This document shows, piece by piece, positions 1-10,035 of a stretch of DNA of 64,000 bases. The stretch spans positions 1 to 64,000 of the forward strand of contig CBDCTQ010000075.1 in assembly GCA_965222105.1 (NCBI GenBank), in the 5' to 3' direction. The stretch is from CALGLS01 sp965222105 (GTDB lineage Bacteria; Bacteroidota; Bacteroidia; Chitinophagales; Saprospiraceae). The notes under the pieces are model-generated. The model had not been told where the DNA came from, did not search any database, and saw only the letters and a program-made list of their open reading frames with translations. Within the stretch, counting starts at the first letter, position 1, and the number at the start of each line of letters is the position of its first letter. Both the position numbers and the translations under genes were made by a program.

Positions 1-2647
1 AATACATTTGCGAAGGCGATAAAAACCTGGCAGATCATCAGGCTTGCACAATAACCGCTGCTGACATTTGGCCCGACCTCGAAAACGACAGCATCCTATG
101 GCTGGGGGGCCACGGCATTACCCGTTTTAACCGAATAGATGGAAGTTTTCGAAATTTCTATTTCACCCACCCTGACGAAAGTACCCAGCGATACGTCAAT
201 GCTCCCCTCAAATTGTTGTCGCATCCGAACGGGAAAATATACATCGGTACCTGGTATTACGGCACCTATACCTTCGACAGACAGACACACCAATTCGAAT
301 CACTTGATCCCTGCTATCAAAACGACACTTATCCATACACCCGTCCGGTAGTCAGGGGATTTATGCCATCAATGAGCACGAATTTTGGATCAACTCCTGG
401 CACGGAACACAACTTTACGACACCCGAACCAATTGCATCACCCAAGCCATAAATAGCGATTTTAGGAAAAAGCAATGGTACACGGTGGATCATATTGACC
501 CCAAAGGCCGCATCTGGTCTATCATCGACGGGGTGGGTCTGCTCATCTACAATCCGTTGATGCAACAATACCAAATGATGCCATTTGATGAGGAAGACTC
601 CCCCTACGCTTCCATAACTAAGAGGATTTTGGAAGACACGGTCCAACAAAGAATTTACGTAGGGGCTGCCGGCTCTGCCCAAGGGTTGCACTATTTCGAT
701 TTGGTCACTAAAAAATGGGACGTCATTCTTGCCCCTGTCGGACATTCTACCAACGAATTAAAGAGTTTGAACATAGCAGATTTGGCACTACTTGAAAATG
801 GAGAAATCATCCTCCTTACACCCAGTACAATTTTTTGGTACAAACCGGGATTTGAACGGTTAAAATATTACCCCGTTCAACCCAAAGAAGAGGTGGTCCG
901 TTTCAGGGCTTGTATGGTTGATCGGGAAGGGAAAGTATGGCTGGGTGCCTGGTCGGGTGGATTTTACCGCCTCGACCCACAAAAACGCACCCTTCATTCC
1001 TTCATAGAGGAGCTCGCCCCCCTATCCGATAAAATTCTGGGCGGCGATCATTTGGCCGAAGACATCAACGGCAACATCTGGATGCGGGAAAACATCGGCT
1101 TGCTGATCTGGGAAAGAGCCACCGGCCAGTTCATCTACCACCGATACGACCCTCACCAACTAAAAGCCTTGCGGGGTATGGGTCGATTTACACCCGATCG
1201 CCACGGCCGGGTCTGGCTTGCCACCAATCGCGAATTCCTCGGCTACGGCCATGCTGACAGTCTCCACAGAGGCGTGATCCGCTTCCTGGGTAAAGCAGAT
1301 GGTCTGAAAGGGTCACATGTATATCTCACCAAAACGCACCGCGATGAGTTGTTGGTTTTCACCGAAAAAGGAATGCAGCTATTCGACCCTAAAACCATGC
1401 GTTTTGGCAAATTCTACGACCCCGGATATGGTCTCAACACGGTGTACACAGCCACCTGGTTGACGGATGGAAGACTGGCCGCCGGTCAGCAAAAAGAAAT
1501 CGCCCTGTTCTACCCCGACAGCTTGAAAACCAACGAAGAGCGACCCGTACCCTACATAAATTCCTTCCGGGTGTTCGACGAGCTCTGGCACCTGAACACC
1601 GCACCCGGACAGTCGGACTCGGTCTATCTAAGCTACAAGCAAAATTTCTTCTCCTTCGAGTTCTCTGCCGTGGGCTACAACCTGCCCAACCGAACCCGCT
1701 TTCGCTACCAACTGGAGGGGTTTGACGAAAACTGGCAGGACGGTACCAAACGCCGGTTTGCGGCCTACACCAATGTACCAGGGGGCGACTACACCTTCAA
1801 AGTAGAAGCCGTCAACAACGAAGGCATAGCTCTGGGGCAGCCCCACGTGCTGTTTATCCACGTATCGACTGTCTGGTACAAAACCGTGTGGTTCTGGTGT
1901 CTTGCCATTGTCTTGTTGGCGGGATTGGCCTACCTCGTATACAAATGGCGCATCAATCAGGTGAGAAAAGAAGAACGACTTCGAGCCGACTACGAACGAC
2001 AACTGGCCAACGTAGAAATGAGCGCCCTCCGCGCCCAAATGAATCCACACTTCATATTCAACTCGCTCAACTCCATCGAATACTACATCATCAGCAATGA
2101 GCCGGAAAAAGCCTCTGACTACCTCAACCGGTTTTCCCGGCTTATACGGCTGATCCTCCAAAACTCCAAGAGCAATATCGTTTCCCTGAAAGACGACCTG
2201 GAAGCCCTCAAACTGTATATCGAAATGGAAAGCCTCCGCTTCGATAACCTCTTCGACTACGAAGTCAAAACTGAAAAAGGACTGAACCTCGAAAAAATAA
2301 ACGTACCTCCCATGCTCCTTCAACCTTATGTAGAAAACGCCATCTGGCACGGCCTGATGCAAAAGAAAAATGAAAAGGGAAAACTCGACCTCACCATCCG
2401 GCAGTCCAATGGCCACCTCGTATGCCTGATCGAAGACAACGGCATTGGCCGCGAAGCCGCCCAACAGCTAAAGTCCAAAACCGCCACAAGACGCAAGTCC
2501 TACGGCATGAAGATAACCAGCGACCGACTCTCCATGCTCAACAAACTGGCTGGAGCCAAAGCCTCGGTGCAGGTGTTTGATCTGAAAAGCGAGAATGGAG
2601 AAGCTGCCGGAACCAGGGTGGAGCTGGTGATACCACTAAGCAATTGA
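1..2647 (+). CDS. Sensor histidine kinase with two-component-regulator propeller, Y_Y_Y and LytS-type kinase domains (5' partial, one frameshift)
   Basis: A membrane sensor kinase whose start lies left of the window. The first part reads as beta-propeller repeats (e.g. GKIYIGTWYYGTY near 230) in the frame starting at base 3. After the G run at 355-358 the reading continues one frame over (GIYAINEHEFWINSWHGTQ and on) to the stop at 2647, so one G appears to be missing. More propeller blades follow, then a Y_Y_Y domain (about 1560-1860), one membrane helix (about 1876-1950), a short coiled coil, and a His_kinase domain. That domain has NPHFIFN with the phospho-accepting His codon at 2048, and an ATP-binding DNGIGR motif at about 2435. 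The propeller is expected in the periplasm and the kinase in the cytoplasm. The LytTR regulator at 2982 is the likely partner. Ligand unknown. Confidence 0.9.
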
Positions 2648-2981
2648 CATGTATATTATCTTGTTTGTCAAGCAGATATATTTTAATAAAATAAAAATTT
2701 GAAAAAAGTTGTCTTTCATTTATGGAATTTGGGGTGTTTTTGCAGCTTATTAGTAGAGAAGCTCTCGAAATTTAAACATAACCAGACACTTTTATAGCCA
2801 AGACGGCTGATAAGGGCAGCCTGAGGTGTGTCTGGACGCGAATTGCTCTCGTTGCGGCGAGAGGCGGCGGCGGTGAGGGTGGGCCCACCCTCAAAAGCCT
2901 ATTACGCCAGCAAAATATAAATTTCAAATATATACAAAATATTTCATTTAAAAAACACAGCGCCACATAACCAAAAAAATC
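2648..2981. other. Intergenic stretch between kinase and LytTR regulator; holds one dispersed hairpin element
   Basis: This 334-base gap is AT-rich at both ends and GC-rich in the middle. The middle holds a perfect 20-base palindrome at 2874-2893, listed separately. I see no convincing gene and no clear TTTG/TAnnTTTG promoter for the regulator. Confidence 0.6.
2863..2918 (+). repeat. Dispersed GGCGG-hairpin element, copy 1
   Basis: A GGCGGCGGCGGT run is followed by the perfect palindrome TGAGGGTGGGCCCACCCTCA (2874-2893), then AAAAGCCTATT and CCAGCAAAAT. The same order of blocks occurs at 39917-39975, where the palindrome arms differ in sequence but still pair (TTGTGGGTGGG with CCCTCCCACAA). 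Arms that change while pairing is kept point to selection on the folded form. Confidence 0.6.
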
Positions 2982-3725
2982 ATGATAAAAGCCATCATCC
3001 TCGACGACGAAAAGCACTCCGTAGCCACCCTGGCATGGAAAATTGAAAAATTCTGTCCCGACGTAGAAGTCGTGGCTCAGTTTACCGACTCGCCGGAGGC
3101 CCTCGACCACATCCGGCAGCATCCGCCCGATCTGCTATTTCTGGATATTGAAATGCCGCGGCTAAACGGATTTGAACTGTTGGAAGAACTCCAACCGCCC
3201 ATCCCTTTCGAGGTGATCCTGACCACGGCCTACGACGAATTTGGCATCCGCGCAGTCAAGGCCAATGTATTGGATTATCTGCTAAAGCCGGTGCAAAATC
3301 AGGAATTGAAAAATGCCATCGAAAAGTTCAAAAACAAAAGAGGGCAGGCTGACGGAAAGTCAACAGAGGTACTCTTCAGCAACCAGCAGGAAGCATCACC
3401 CAGCAAACCTCCCAAGATCGCTCTCGCCACCAAAGAAAGCATCGAATTTGTGGCCCCGCAAGACATTATCCTGTGCAGCTCCGACAGCAATTACACCATG
3501 ATCTACCTCACCGGAGGGCGCAAAAAACTCATCTCCCGAACGCTGAAAGACGTAGAAGAATGGCTCCGCACCCACGGCTTTTACAGGGCACACCACTCCC
3601 ATTTGGTCAACCTCCAGCACATCAAAGAGTACGTCAGAGCAGATGGTGGGTACTTATTGTTATCTAATGGGAAAACCCTGCCGGTAGCCCGAAATAGAAA
3701 GGATGACTTGTTGAAGATGATTTAG
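2982..3725 (+). CDS. LytTR-family response regulator
   Basis: A 247-residue cytoplasmic transcription regulator. The receiver domain (about 1-120) carries the acidic pair DDE at 8-10 and the phospho-acceptor Asp55 in LFLDIEMPR. The switch Lys lies in LLKPVQ. The C-terminal LytTR DNA-binding domain (about 145-247) shows the family marks: YRAHHSHLVNL and LPVARNRKDDL. It lies 334 bases downstream of the propeller kinase on the same strand and is the natural partner for it. The DNA target is not visible from sequence. The start is the ATG just after an A-rich stretch; no good Shine-Dalgarno is seen, as is normal in this phylum. Confidence 0.93.
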   Translation: MIKAIILDDEKHSVATLAWKIEKFCPDVEVVAQFTDSPEALDHIRQHPPDLLFLDIEMPRLNGFELLEELQPPIPFEVILTTAYDEFGIRAVKANVLDYLLKPVQNQELKNAIEKFKNKRGQADGKSTEVLFSNQQEASPSKPPKIALATKESIEFVAPQDIILCSSDSNYTMIYLTGGRKKLISRTLKDVEEWLRTHGFYRAHHSHLVNLQHIKEYVRADGGYLLLSNGKTLPVARNRKDDLLKMI

Positions 3726-3848
3726 AAAGGGAGTTGCCCATTTTGACATCATTACGCCCGCTTTCCCGATCCCAATAATTCTTTCGCCTAACACAAAATC
3801 AGAGACTATTATCCAAACGCCATTAACTTCTGGGAGCAAAACACACCG

Positions 3849-4892
3849 TTACGGCTTTTGATCATAAAAATGCTTTGCCAGCAATACATCCGGCAATTCG
3901 ATGTGCCTAAAAAACGAATCCAAATAAGCCAGCAGTTCTTCCCGTACAGATGGATCCAACAATTCGAACGAATCACATAAAGCCATGATCTCCCCTTTTT
4001 TAGCTAAAAACAGATCCCTGATCTCCTCAAAATCGGCGTCTTTATTTCCTCTGAACTGGAACATCCGCTCCGTTACTTCCTCAATCCCCAATCCTGGGTA
4101 GGGAGCAGCATAGGGTGCGTGTACCAGTCCGGAAAAATCAAAATCGTAAGGCACAGGGATCGGCCCGGAGCCATCTTCGGGAAGCAACAGGCGGAGATTG
4201 TGTTGCCGGTTGAGGTTCCAATCCGTGTTGCCGATCATGTATTGAAATACAGTAAAAAGACGGTAATGATATCCATTGATCTTTTTGAGGGCTTTTCCAT
4301 CCTTCCGGATCAGTTTTGCCGAAAGGCGGTCGGCCATTTCCCGTTTGTGTTCTATAAAAAAGCCATAGCGAAATGGTGAGTACAATAAGCTATCGGCATC
4401 CTCATACTCCAACCGGACCAAATGAACCCGAAAGCTATAATCCGTCAATAGGTTGTACATTTTATAGGCGAGGTATTCTTTAAACAGCAACTGCTCGTAC
4501 CCTTCTGCATCGCGGCAATGGGTAACCAGTTTCAACCCGGCCGGGCGAACCAGGTGGTTTCTTTCCAGGTAGTAATCCGGAAATTTTACTTTAAGTGGGG
4601 GGATCTGACAGATGTTCTTCCGCGATTTTCCCCGCGCCTTTACCGTTACCGAAATGGGAAACTGACTGTACTCTTCGTCTGCCAATACCAAATCGGCTGA
4701 CTGATAAGCCTCCGGTTTTTCATCGATGATTTTTGTATTTTCCAACAATAGTTTCACATAACGAAGGCTGTCTTTCTGCAAATGGGCAAATAGTCCCGTT
4801 TCTTCCGCTTGGGGCGAAAAAGGATAAAAAAGGCTTCCTGCAATCAACATTGTGAAAAGAAACCCGAATAGAATTGTTTTCTTCATTTCCAC
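3849..4892 (-). CDS. Exported protein with CotH-like kinase fold (tentative)
   Basis: A 347-residue protein with an N-terminal hydrophobic export signal (about residues 4-22). The middle part resembles CotH/kinase-like proteins: a basic RGKSRK segment, a LLFKEYLAYKMYN helix, YGFFIEHKREM, then GNTDWNLNRQHN and PVPYDFDFSG. The last two look like the catalytic-loop Asn/Asp and metal-binding DFD of atypical kinases. CotH proteins phosphorylate surface proteins; whether this one does is inference. It lies downstream of the cyclase on the same strand with a gap of about 90 bases, so co-transcription is possible. An alternative is a conserved Bacteroidota protein of unknown function with a divergent fold. 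Confidence 0.5.
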   Translation of the reverse strand: MEMKKTILFGFLFTMLIAGSLFYPFSPQAEETGLFAHLQKDSLRYVKLLLENTKIIDEKPEAYQSADLVLADEEYSQFPISVTVKARGKSRKNICQIPPLKVKFPDYYLERNHLVRPAGLKLVTHCRDAEGYEQLLFKEYLAYKMYNLLTDYSFRVHLVRLEYEDADSLLYSPFRYGFFIEHKREMADRLSAKLIRKDGKALKKINGYHYRLFTVFQYMIGNTDWNLNRQHNLRLLLPEDGSGPIPVPYDFDFSGLVHAPYAAPYPGLGIEEVTERMFQFRGNKDADFEEIRDLFLAKKGEIMALCDSFELLDPSVREELLAYLDSFFRHIELPDVLLAKHFYDQKP

Positions 4893-4982
4893 CTGATAAG
4901 GATTTAGGAGTTTAGAATGGAGTTACATCTTAAATAAACAACCCGGACCACAAAATGATGCCCCGAAAACCCAAATAATAGA

Positions 4983-6329
4983 TCAATGCGCCGAATTGAT
5001 CGACGATGGACTTTTTCGCCAGTTTTTCATGCTGTCCATCACAAAATCGAGGGCTGCCGACCAGGCATCCTCCACCCGAATTGTATAAAATTCGCCCAAC
5101 ACTTTCGGCAGGGTTTCCAGCATAGCTTCCTTCACCAGTGGGTAGTATTCGTTCTTTACGCCGTAGCGATGATGGTTCTGACCCAGCCGCCGAAGGCCCA
5201 TAGCCAGATGCTCGGGCCGGGCCAGCGAATAGACGATGCCACTGAGCATATGCGTCAGCAAACGGCCTTGCGCCTGCATATTGTTGGATTTAAAAAGTTT
5301 GCGGACTTGAGGAGCCTTTTCAAACACCGTATCATAAAAGATCTGGCTGAATTTTTCTTCGTATTTCAACAGCAGATGAAGCGACGATTGCAACTCTAAC
5401 TGAAGGTCCATTTGGCGAAAGCCCAGCGTTTCGTATAAGGTCAGGGCTTCCGATTTGCCCGCCACCTCCACATCGAATCGCCGACCAAAGTCGACCAACT
5501 CCGTCCCTACAATATTCCTCACTTTGTCCGAAACCAGGATGTTGGCCCCGGTCACCTTGGTTTGTCCCTGGATGCGGCTGGCCACGTTGACCGGATCGCC
5601 CACCACCGAAAACTGCCGGTGGGTAGGGTGGCCCAAATGACCGATGTACGCCAATCCGAAATTAATACCGATTCCGATTTGGAGTTTTATATCAAAGTCC
5701 TTCAGCTCTATCTTGTTCAACCGTTCCAGTGCGTAGCGCATGCCGATGGCCGCCCGCACAGCATCGGTGCAGTTTTTACTTCGGGTGCCTCCTGCCGTGC
5801 CAAACACACCCACGATTTCATCGCCGACGTATTGGTAAATGATGCCGTTATTTTGAAGAATGGGGTCGCCCAAAGCCGTGTAAAACCGGTTGAGCATATA
5901 CGCCATGTCGAAGGGGAGATTTTCGGACGACAGTCTGGTGAAATTGCGCAGGTCACAAAACAGAATGGCTATGGGTCTTTCCTCGGCCTTGCCTTCCGGG
6001 GCCGTTTCCCGTTGCAACTGGTTGACTTCAGCACTCGACCAGATCAGTCTTTGAACTTTGACGTCTCCTTTTACAATACATTGACAGGCCAACCGGATCG
6101 AAGGGTCCCATTTTCTCATCTGCACCATTACGCGCTCCGCCTCCGTGCGTGGGCTGAGGTTACCCATCCCGTCCAGTATTCTAACGCGGCAGGTGGAGCA
6201 TTTTCCGTTGCCGCCGCATTCGTGGATGTGGGGAATTTTGTTTTCTATTGAGATATCGAGCAGGGAACCGCCGTTGCAGGGAGATATCACTTCCTTGTTC
6301 AAACCGGCGTAATGAATACAAGCTTTCAT
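4983..6329 (-). CDS. 2Fe-2S ferredoxin - class III nucleotide cyclase - globin fusion
   Basis: A soluble three-domain signalling enzyme of 448 residues from this start (457 from an upstream ATG at 6356; numbering below uses the longer form). Domain 1 (about 10-105) is an adrenodoxin/vertebrate-type 2Fe-2S ferredoxin: Cys47, Cys53 and Cys56 in ECGGNGKCSTC, and Cys91 in RLACQ. Domain 2 (about 127-310) is a class III adenylate/guanylate cyclase: metal-binding Asp135 in FCDLRNFT and Asp179 in YVGDE, and Asn257 and Arg261 in GDPVNVASR. Domain 3 (about 315-450) is a globin: FYDTVFEKAPQVRKLF, then the likely haem-ligand His395 in LGQNHHRYGV, then EYYPLVKEAM. This suggests cAMP (or cGMP) synthesis controlled by both redox state and a haem gas ligand. 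The substrate cannot be decided by eye. A STAS protein lies just upstream. I chose the inner ATG because it fits the usual ferredoxin start. Confidence 0.9.
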   Translation of the reverse strand: MKACIHYAGLNKEVISPCNGGSLLDISIENKIPHIHECGGNGKCSTCRVRILDGMGNLSPRTEAERVMVQMRKWDPSIRLACQCIVKGDVKVQRLIWSSAEVNQLQRETAPEGKAEERPIAILFCDLRNFTRLSSENLPFDMAYMLNRFYTALGDPILQNNGIIYQYVGDEIVGVFGTAGGTRSKNCTDAVRAAIGMRYALERLNKIELKDFDIKLQIGIGINFGLAYIGHLGHPTHRQFSVVGDPVNVASRIQGQTKVTGANILVSDKVRNIVGTELVDFGRRFDVEVAGKSEALTLYETLGFRQMDLQLELQSSLHLLLKYEEKFSQIFYDTVFEKAPQVRKLFKSNNMQAQGRLLTHMLSGIVYSLARPEHLAMGLRRLGQNHHRYGVKNEYYPLVKEAMLETLPKVLGEFYTIRVEDAWSAALDFVMDSMKNWRKSPSSINSAH

Positions 6330-6461
6330 GACAAGACATTTAGTGAACTGCCACAAAGTTGCAGGAAGACGGGTTAATTGTCAGGAGTAAATGAGCAGAC
6401 TACCACAAATTATGAGTGGTTGGTAGATTGGAAGGAAAATTAGGTTCAATTTGGCTAGGGA

Positions 6462-6844
6462 TTAATCATCCCCTTCGGCGTTGAGCTCGCGTTCTATTTC
6501 ATTCATCAATACGTAGTCGATCGACTCCTGAACGGTAGGGATGATCGTCAAAACGGAGTTGAGACGGGTGATCTCGATGAGTTTTTTAACATTATCATGC
6601 ACCACACCTGTGACGATGAAACTGCCCTCCTCTTGTTTCCAGAGCCGCTCGGCTGTCAAAATGGCACTCAACCCGGAAGAATCCACATATTCGACAGCAG
6701 AAACATCCAAAATGAGGTTTTGGATACCTTTATTTCTCAGAATGACGAATTCCGACTTGAGGTTGGGGGCGACCTCCGTGTTGACCGTTTTTCCAAGACG
6801 CTGATTACGGTGTACTTATCCTGATTGTCGATTGTAAATTTCAT
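6462..6844 (-). CDS. STAS-domain protein, anti-sigma factor antagonist type (frameshifted)
   Basis: Reading from the ATG at 6844 gives MKFTIDNQDKYTVISVLEK. Then a one-base loss in the T run at 6788-6792 throws the frame. If one base is restored, a complete 127-residue STAS domain results, with the signature VEYVDSSGLSA (Asp55-Ser56-Ser57) where family members are phosphorylated on Ser. It ends in an acidic tail. Such proteins normally bind an anti-sigma kinase in partner-switching, or act as domains of a stressosome-like complex; no kinase partner is visible here. It lies directly upstream of the ferredoxin-cyclase-globin gene on the same strand with about 130 bases between them, so a shared pathway is plausible but inferred. 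Confidence 0.85.
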
Positions 6845-7291
6845 GCTCAATGATTATACCTTATTTAACGCCACAAATATAGTAGAATATTTAAAATCTG
6901 CTCCTAAACCTAAATGACAAACCTCTTTTTCAGAACATTTGTACGAAAAAGCGGTACGATGGGTTATAAATTCGGCAATTATTTCGTTGTAAACAAATAA
7001 GGGCTTTCATTGGTTTTACATGCCAACCAAATTTGGCAACACCTTGTTGATAACTGCCATTGCTGCTCCTTTGATCGGTTAAACAAGTCGCTTTGGCAGC
7101 TAAAAGCCGGAAAACCTTTAATGGCACTATTTTTTCTGAAATGAGCAATAATCATATTAAATTAAATATTTGCATAACTAAAGTTGGTATCTTTACCGAA
7201 AGGTGTTAATATTGTTTCATCTTTTTGTCTGTGCAAATTATTTCTCAATCAATATCACCACGCGTGCCTACAACAATAGGCGCTTACCATT
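6845..7291. other. Intergenic region between divergent STAS and clpC genes
   Basis: This 447-base AT-rich gap must hold promoters for both directions. On the plus strand TTTG at 7169-7172 and TATCTTTA at 7188-7195 resemble the -33 and -7 boxes, but the 15-base spacing is short and the -7 box lacks the final G. No gene is supported here. Confidence 0.4.
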
Positions 7292-9829
7292 ATGAATCGA
7301 CGATTTTCTCCAGAAGTAAAAAAAGTAATCTCCCAAAGCAGAGATGAAGCCATACGCCTTGGTCACGATTTTATTGGGACCGAACACCTCCTGCTCGGCA
7401 TCATCAAAGATAAAAACTCCCTGGCACTAAGGGTTTTACAATCGCTTGATGTCAATACCAAAGTACTGAAAAACACCATTGAAGATTCCGTCAAACGGAG
7501 TTTCCAACCCAAAGCCGCCCTCAACGTCGGCAACCTCCCACTGGATAAACAGGCCGAAAAAGTGCTCAAAGTCACTTTCCTCGAAGCCAAAAACCTGCGC
7601 AACGACGAAATTTGCCCCGAGCACCTCATCCTTTCCATACTCAAAAACAGCGAAAGCCTGGCCTGCAACATCCTCAACCAATTCAACATCAACTACGACC
7701 TTTATAAGTCAGAGCTCGAATACGTCCGGCAAGACATGGACTTCAACCATCCCGACCTCTACGCCGAAACGCCTTCCGACTCCGACGAACCCTTCGAAGA
7801 AGAAGACAGCGGTCGCTATCAGCGAAAAGGAAACACCAAATCGCGCACCCCGGTACTCGACAACTTTGGCCGCGACGTGACCAAACTCGCCGAAGAAGAC
7901 AAACTCGACCCCATCATCGGTCGGGAAAACGAAATCGAACGGGTGTCTCAAATCCTTAGCCGCCGTAAAAAGAACAACCCCATCCTCATCGGCGAACCCG
8001 GCGTAGGAAAAACCGCCATCGTAGAAGGGCTGGCCCTCCGGATCATGCAGAAGAAAGTATCGAGAACCTTGTTCAACAAACGAATTGTCATGCTCGACCT
8101 GGCAGCACTGGTGGCCGGCACCAAATACAGAGGACAATTTGAAGAGCGAATGAAAGCCATCATGTCGGAACTCGAAAAATCGAGAGACGTCATCCTGTTC
8201 ATCGACGAAATCCATACCATCGTCGGAGCCGGGGGAGCTACGGGCTCGCTCGACGCTTCCAATATTTTCAAACCGGCACTGGCCCGCGGTGAATTGCAAT
8301 GCATCGGTGCCTCTACCCTCGACGAATACCGGCAACACATTGAAAAAGACGGCGCCCTCGACCGTCGCTTTCAAAAAGTGATCGTCGATCCGCCTTCTGC
8401 TGAAGAAGCCATCAACATCCTCAAAAACATCCGCCCCAAATACGAAGAATTTCACAACGTCACCTACTCCGACGAAGCCATTAAGGCCTGCGTCATGCTG
8501 AGCGACCGCTACATCAGCGACCGGTTTCTGCCCGACAAGGCCATCGACGTACTCGACGAAGTGGGCGCCCGGGTGCACCTGAAAAACATCCACGTTCCCA
8601 AACACATCGAAGACCTCGAACAAAAGATCGAAGACCTGAAGGACAAGAAAAACGCCGCCGTCAAAAATCAACAGTACGAAAAAGCGGCCGACCTGCGCGA
8701 CGACGAGTCCAAACTGATGCGACAACTCGAATACGCAAAAGTGGAATGGGAAGAGGAATCCAAAACCAAGCGATACCCCGTCAATGAAGAGCACATCGCC
8801 GAAGTCGTCTCCATGATGACCGGCATTCCCGTCAACCGGGTCGCTCAAAGCGAAAGCAATAAACTGGTCGGCATGGTCGACGATCTTAAAAAAGCCATCA
8901 TCGGTCAGGACGAAGCCATCACCAAGATCACCAAAGCCATCCAGCGCAACCGCGTAGGACTGAAGGACCCTACCAAACCCATCGGCTCTTTCATCTTCCT
9001 CGGCCCCACGGGGGTCGGTAAAACGGAGTTGGCAAAAGCATTGGCACGCTACATGTTCGACTCGGAAGACTCCCTCGTCAGGCTCGACATGAGCGAGTAC
9101 ATGGAAAAATTCTCGGTCAGCCGCCTCATCGGGGCCCCTCCGGGATACGTGGGTTACGAAGAAGGAGGACAGCTTACGGAAAAGGTGCGGCGCAAGCCCT
9201 ACTCCGTCATCTTGCTCGATGAGATCGAAAAAGCCCACCCAGATGTGTACAATATACTGTTGCAAGTACTCGACGATGGACAGCTGACCGACGGTCTGGG
9301 CCGAAAAGTAGACTTTAAGAATACCCTGATCATCATGACTTCCAATATCGGCGTCCGTCAATTGAAAGATTTCGGACAAGGAGTGGGGTTTGCCACCAAG
9401 GCAAGGGTTGAATCGGCAGAAGACGACTCCAAAGCCATCATCCAAAATGCCTTGAAACGCACCTTCTCTCCGGAGTTTCTCAACCGGATTGACGACGTAG
9501 TCGTGTTCAACAGCTTGGGCAAAGAGGAGATATTCCTGATCATCGACATCACCCTCAGCGATCTGCACCGCCGCCTCGACGGCATGGGATACAAATTGAT
9601 ACTGGCTGAAGACGCCAAAAATTTTGTTGCTGAAAAAGGATTTGACCCCCAATTTGGGGCCCGACCACTACACAGGGCTATTCAAAAATACATCGAAGAT
9701 CCGCTTGCGGAGTTCATTTTAAATGAAAATCCGTCGGAGGGAGCCGTTTTTGAGGCCAAACTCGACAAAGAAGGCAAAGGGCTGGTGATCACCCACGCCA
9801 AAGTGGCCGACACGGATGTTAAAAAATAA
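7292..9829 (+). CDS. clpC: ATP-dependent Clp protease ATP-binding subunit ClpC
   Basis: An 845-residue AAA+ unfoldase that feeds substrates to the ClpP protease. Order of parts: two Clp N repeats (about 1-145); an acidic linker (SDSDEPFEEEDSG); AAA domain 1 with Walker A GEPGVGKTA and FIDEIHTIVGAGG; a UVR/coiled middle segment (EQKIEDLKDKKNAAVKNQ); AAA domain 2 with Walker A GPTGVGKTE, SEYMEKFSVSRLIGAPPGYVG and LLDEIEKAHP; and a C-terminal D2-small domain. Length and order are typical for ClpC rather than ClpB, because the middle segment is short. It stands alone, with a strong terminator 62 bases after the stop. The opposite strand carries a 647-codon open frame that is only a shadow. Confidence 0.97.
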   Translation: MNRRFSPEVKKVISQSRDEAIRLGHDFIGTEHLLLGIIKDKNSLALRVLQSLDVNTKVLKNTIEDSVKRSFQPKAALNVGNLPLDKQAEKVLKVTFLEAKNLRNDEICPEHLILSILKNSESLACNILNQFNINYDLYKSELEYVRQDMDFNHPDLYAETPSDSDEPFEEEDSGRYQRKGNTKSRTPVLDNFGRDVTKLAEEDKLDPIIGRENEIERVSQILSRRKKNNPILIGEPGVGKTAIVEGLALRIMQKKVSRTLFNKRIVMLDLAALVAGTKYRGQFEERMKAIMSELEKSRDVILFIDEIHTIVGAGGATGSLDASNIFKPALARGELQCIGASTLDEYRQHIEKDGALDRRFQKVIVDPPSAEEAINILKNIRPKYEEFHNVTYSDEAIKACVMLSDRYISDRFLPDKAIDVLDEVGARVHLKNIHVPKHIEDLEQKIEDLKDKKNAAVKNQQYEKAADLRDDESKLMRQLEYAKVEWEEESKTKRYPVNEEHIAEVVSMMTGIPVNRVAQSESNKLVGMVDDLKKAIIGQDEAITKITKAIQRNRVGLKDPTKPIGSFIFLGPTGVGKTELAKALARYMFDSEDSLVRLDMSEYMEKFSVSRLIGAPPGYVGYEEGGQLTEKVRRKPYSVILLDEIEKAHPDVYNILLQVLDDGQLTDGLGRKVDFKNTLIIMTSNIGVRQLKDFGQGVGFATKARVESAEDDSKAIIQNALKRTFSPEFLNRIDDVVVFNSLGKEEIFLIIDITLSDLHRRLDGMGYKLILAEDAKNFVAEKGFDPQFGARPLHRAIQKYIEDPLAEFILNENPSEGAVFEAKLDKEGKGLVITHAKVADTDVKK

Positions 9830-9890
9830 AATTTGCTTTCACCGGCACTAAAAGAGCGGTCGAAAAAGCTGTATATAAAGATCATTCCTG

Positions 9891-9930
9891 AAGTGCATTT
9901 GAACTTTTCAGATGCACTTTTTTCTTTTTT
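9891..9930 (+). terminator. Rho-independent terminator after clpC
   Basis: Perfect 8-base arms AAGTGCAT (9891-9898) and ATGCACTT (9912-9919) are followed at once by a T-rich run. It closes the clpC transcript before infC. Confidence 0.9.
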
Positions 9931-10035
9931 AACCATTAATTTCTTTTCTTTATCCTGCGAAAACCGGAATTTTATTGGCTATACGACGGTTATACTACCA
10001 CATACACCCATATTTCTTAACTAAAAATTTATCAT

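Noticed and set aside
1628..2464. 278-codon minus-strand frame opposite the sensor kinase
   Set aside because: Shadow frame; its sequence is the mirror of conserved kinase codons.
7709..9652. 647-codon minus-strand open frame opposite clpC
   Set aside because: Shadow of the strong codon bias of clpC; no family resemblance.
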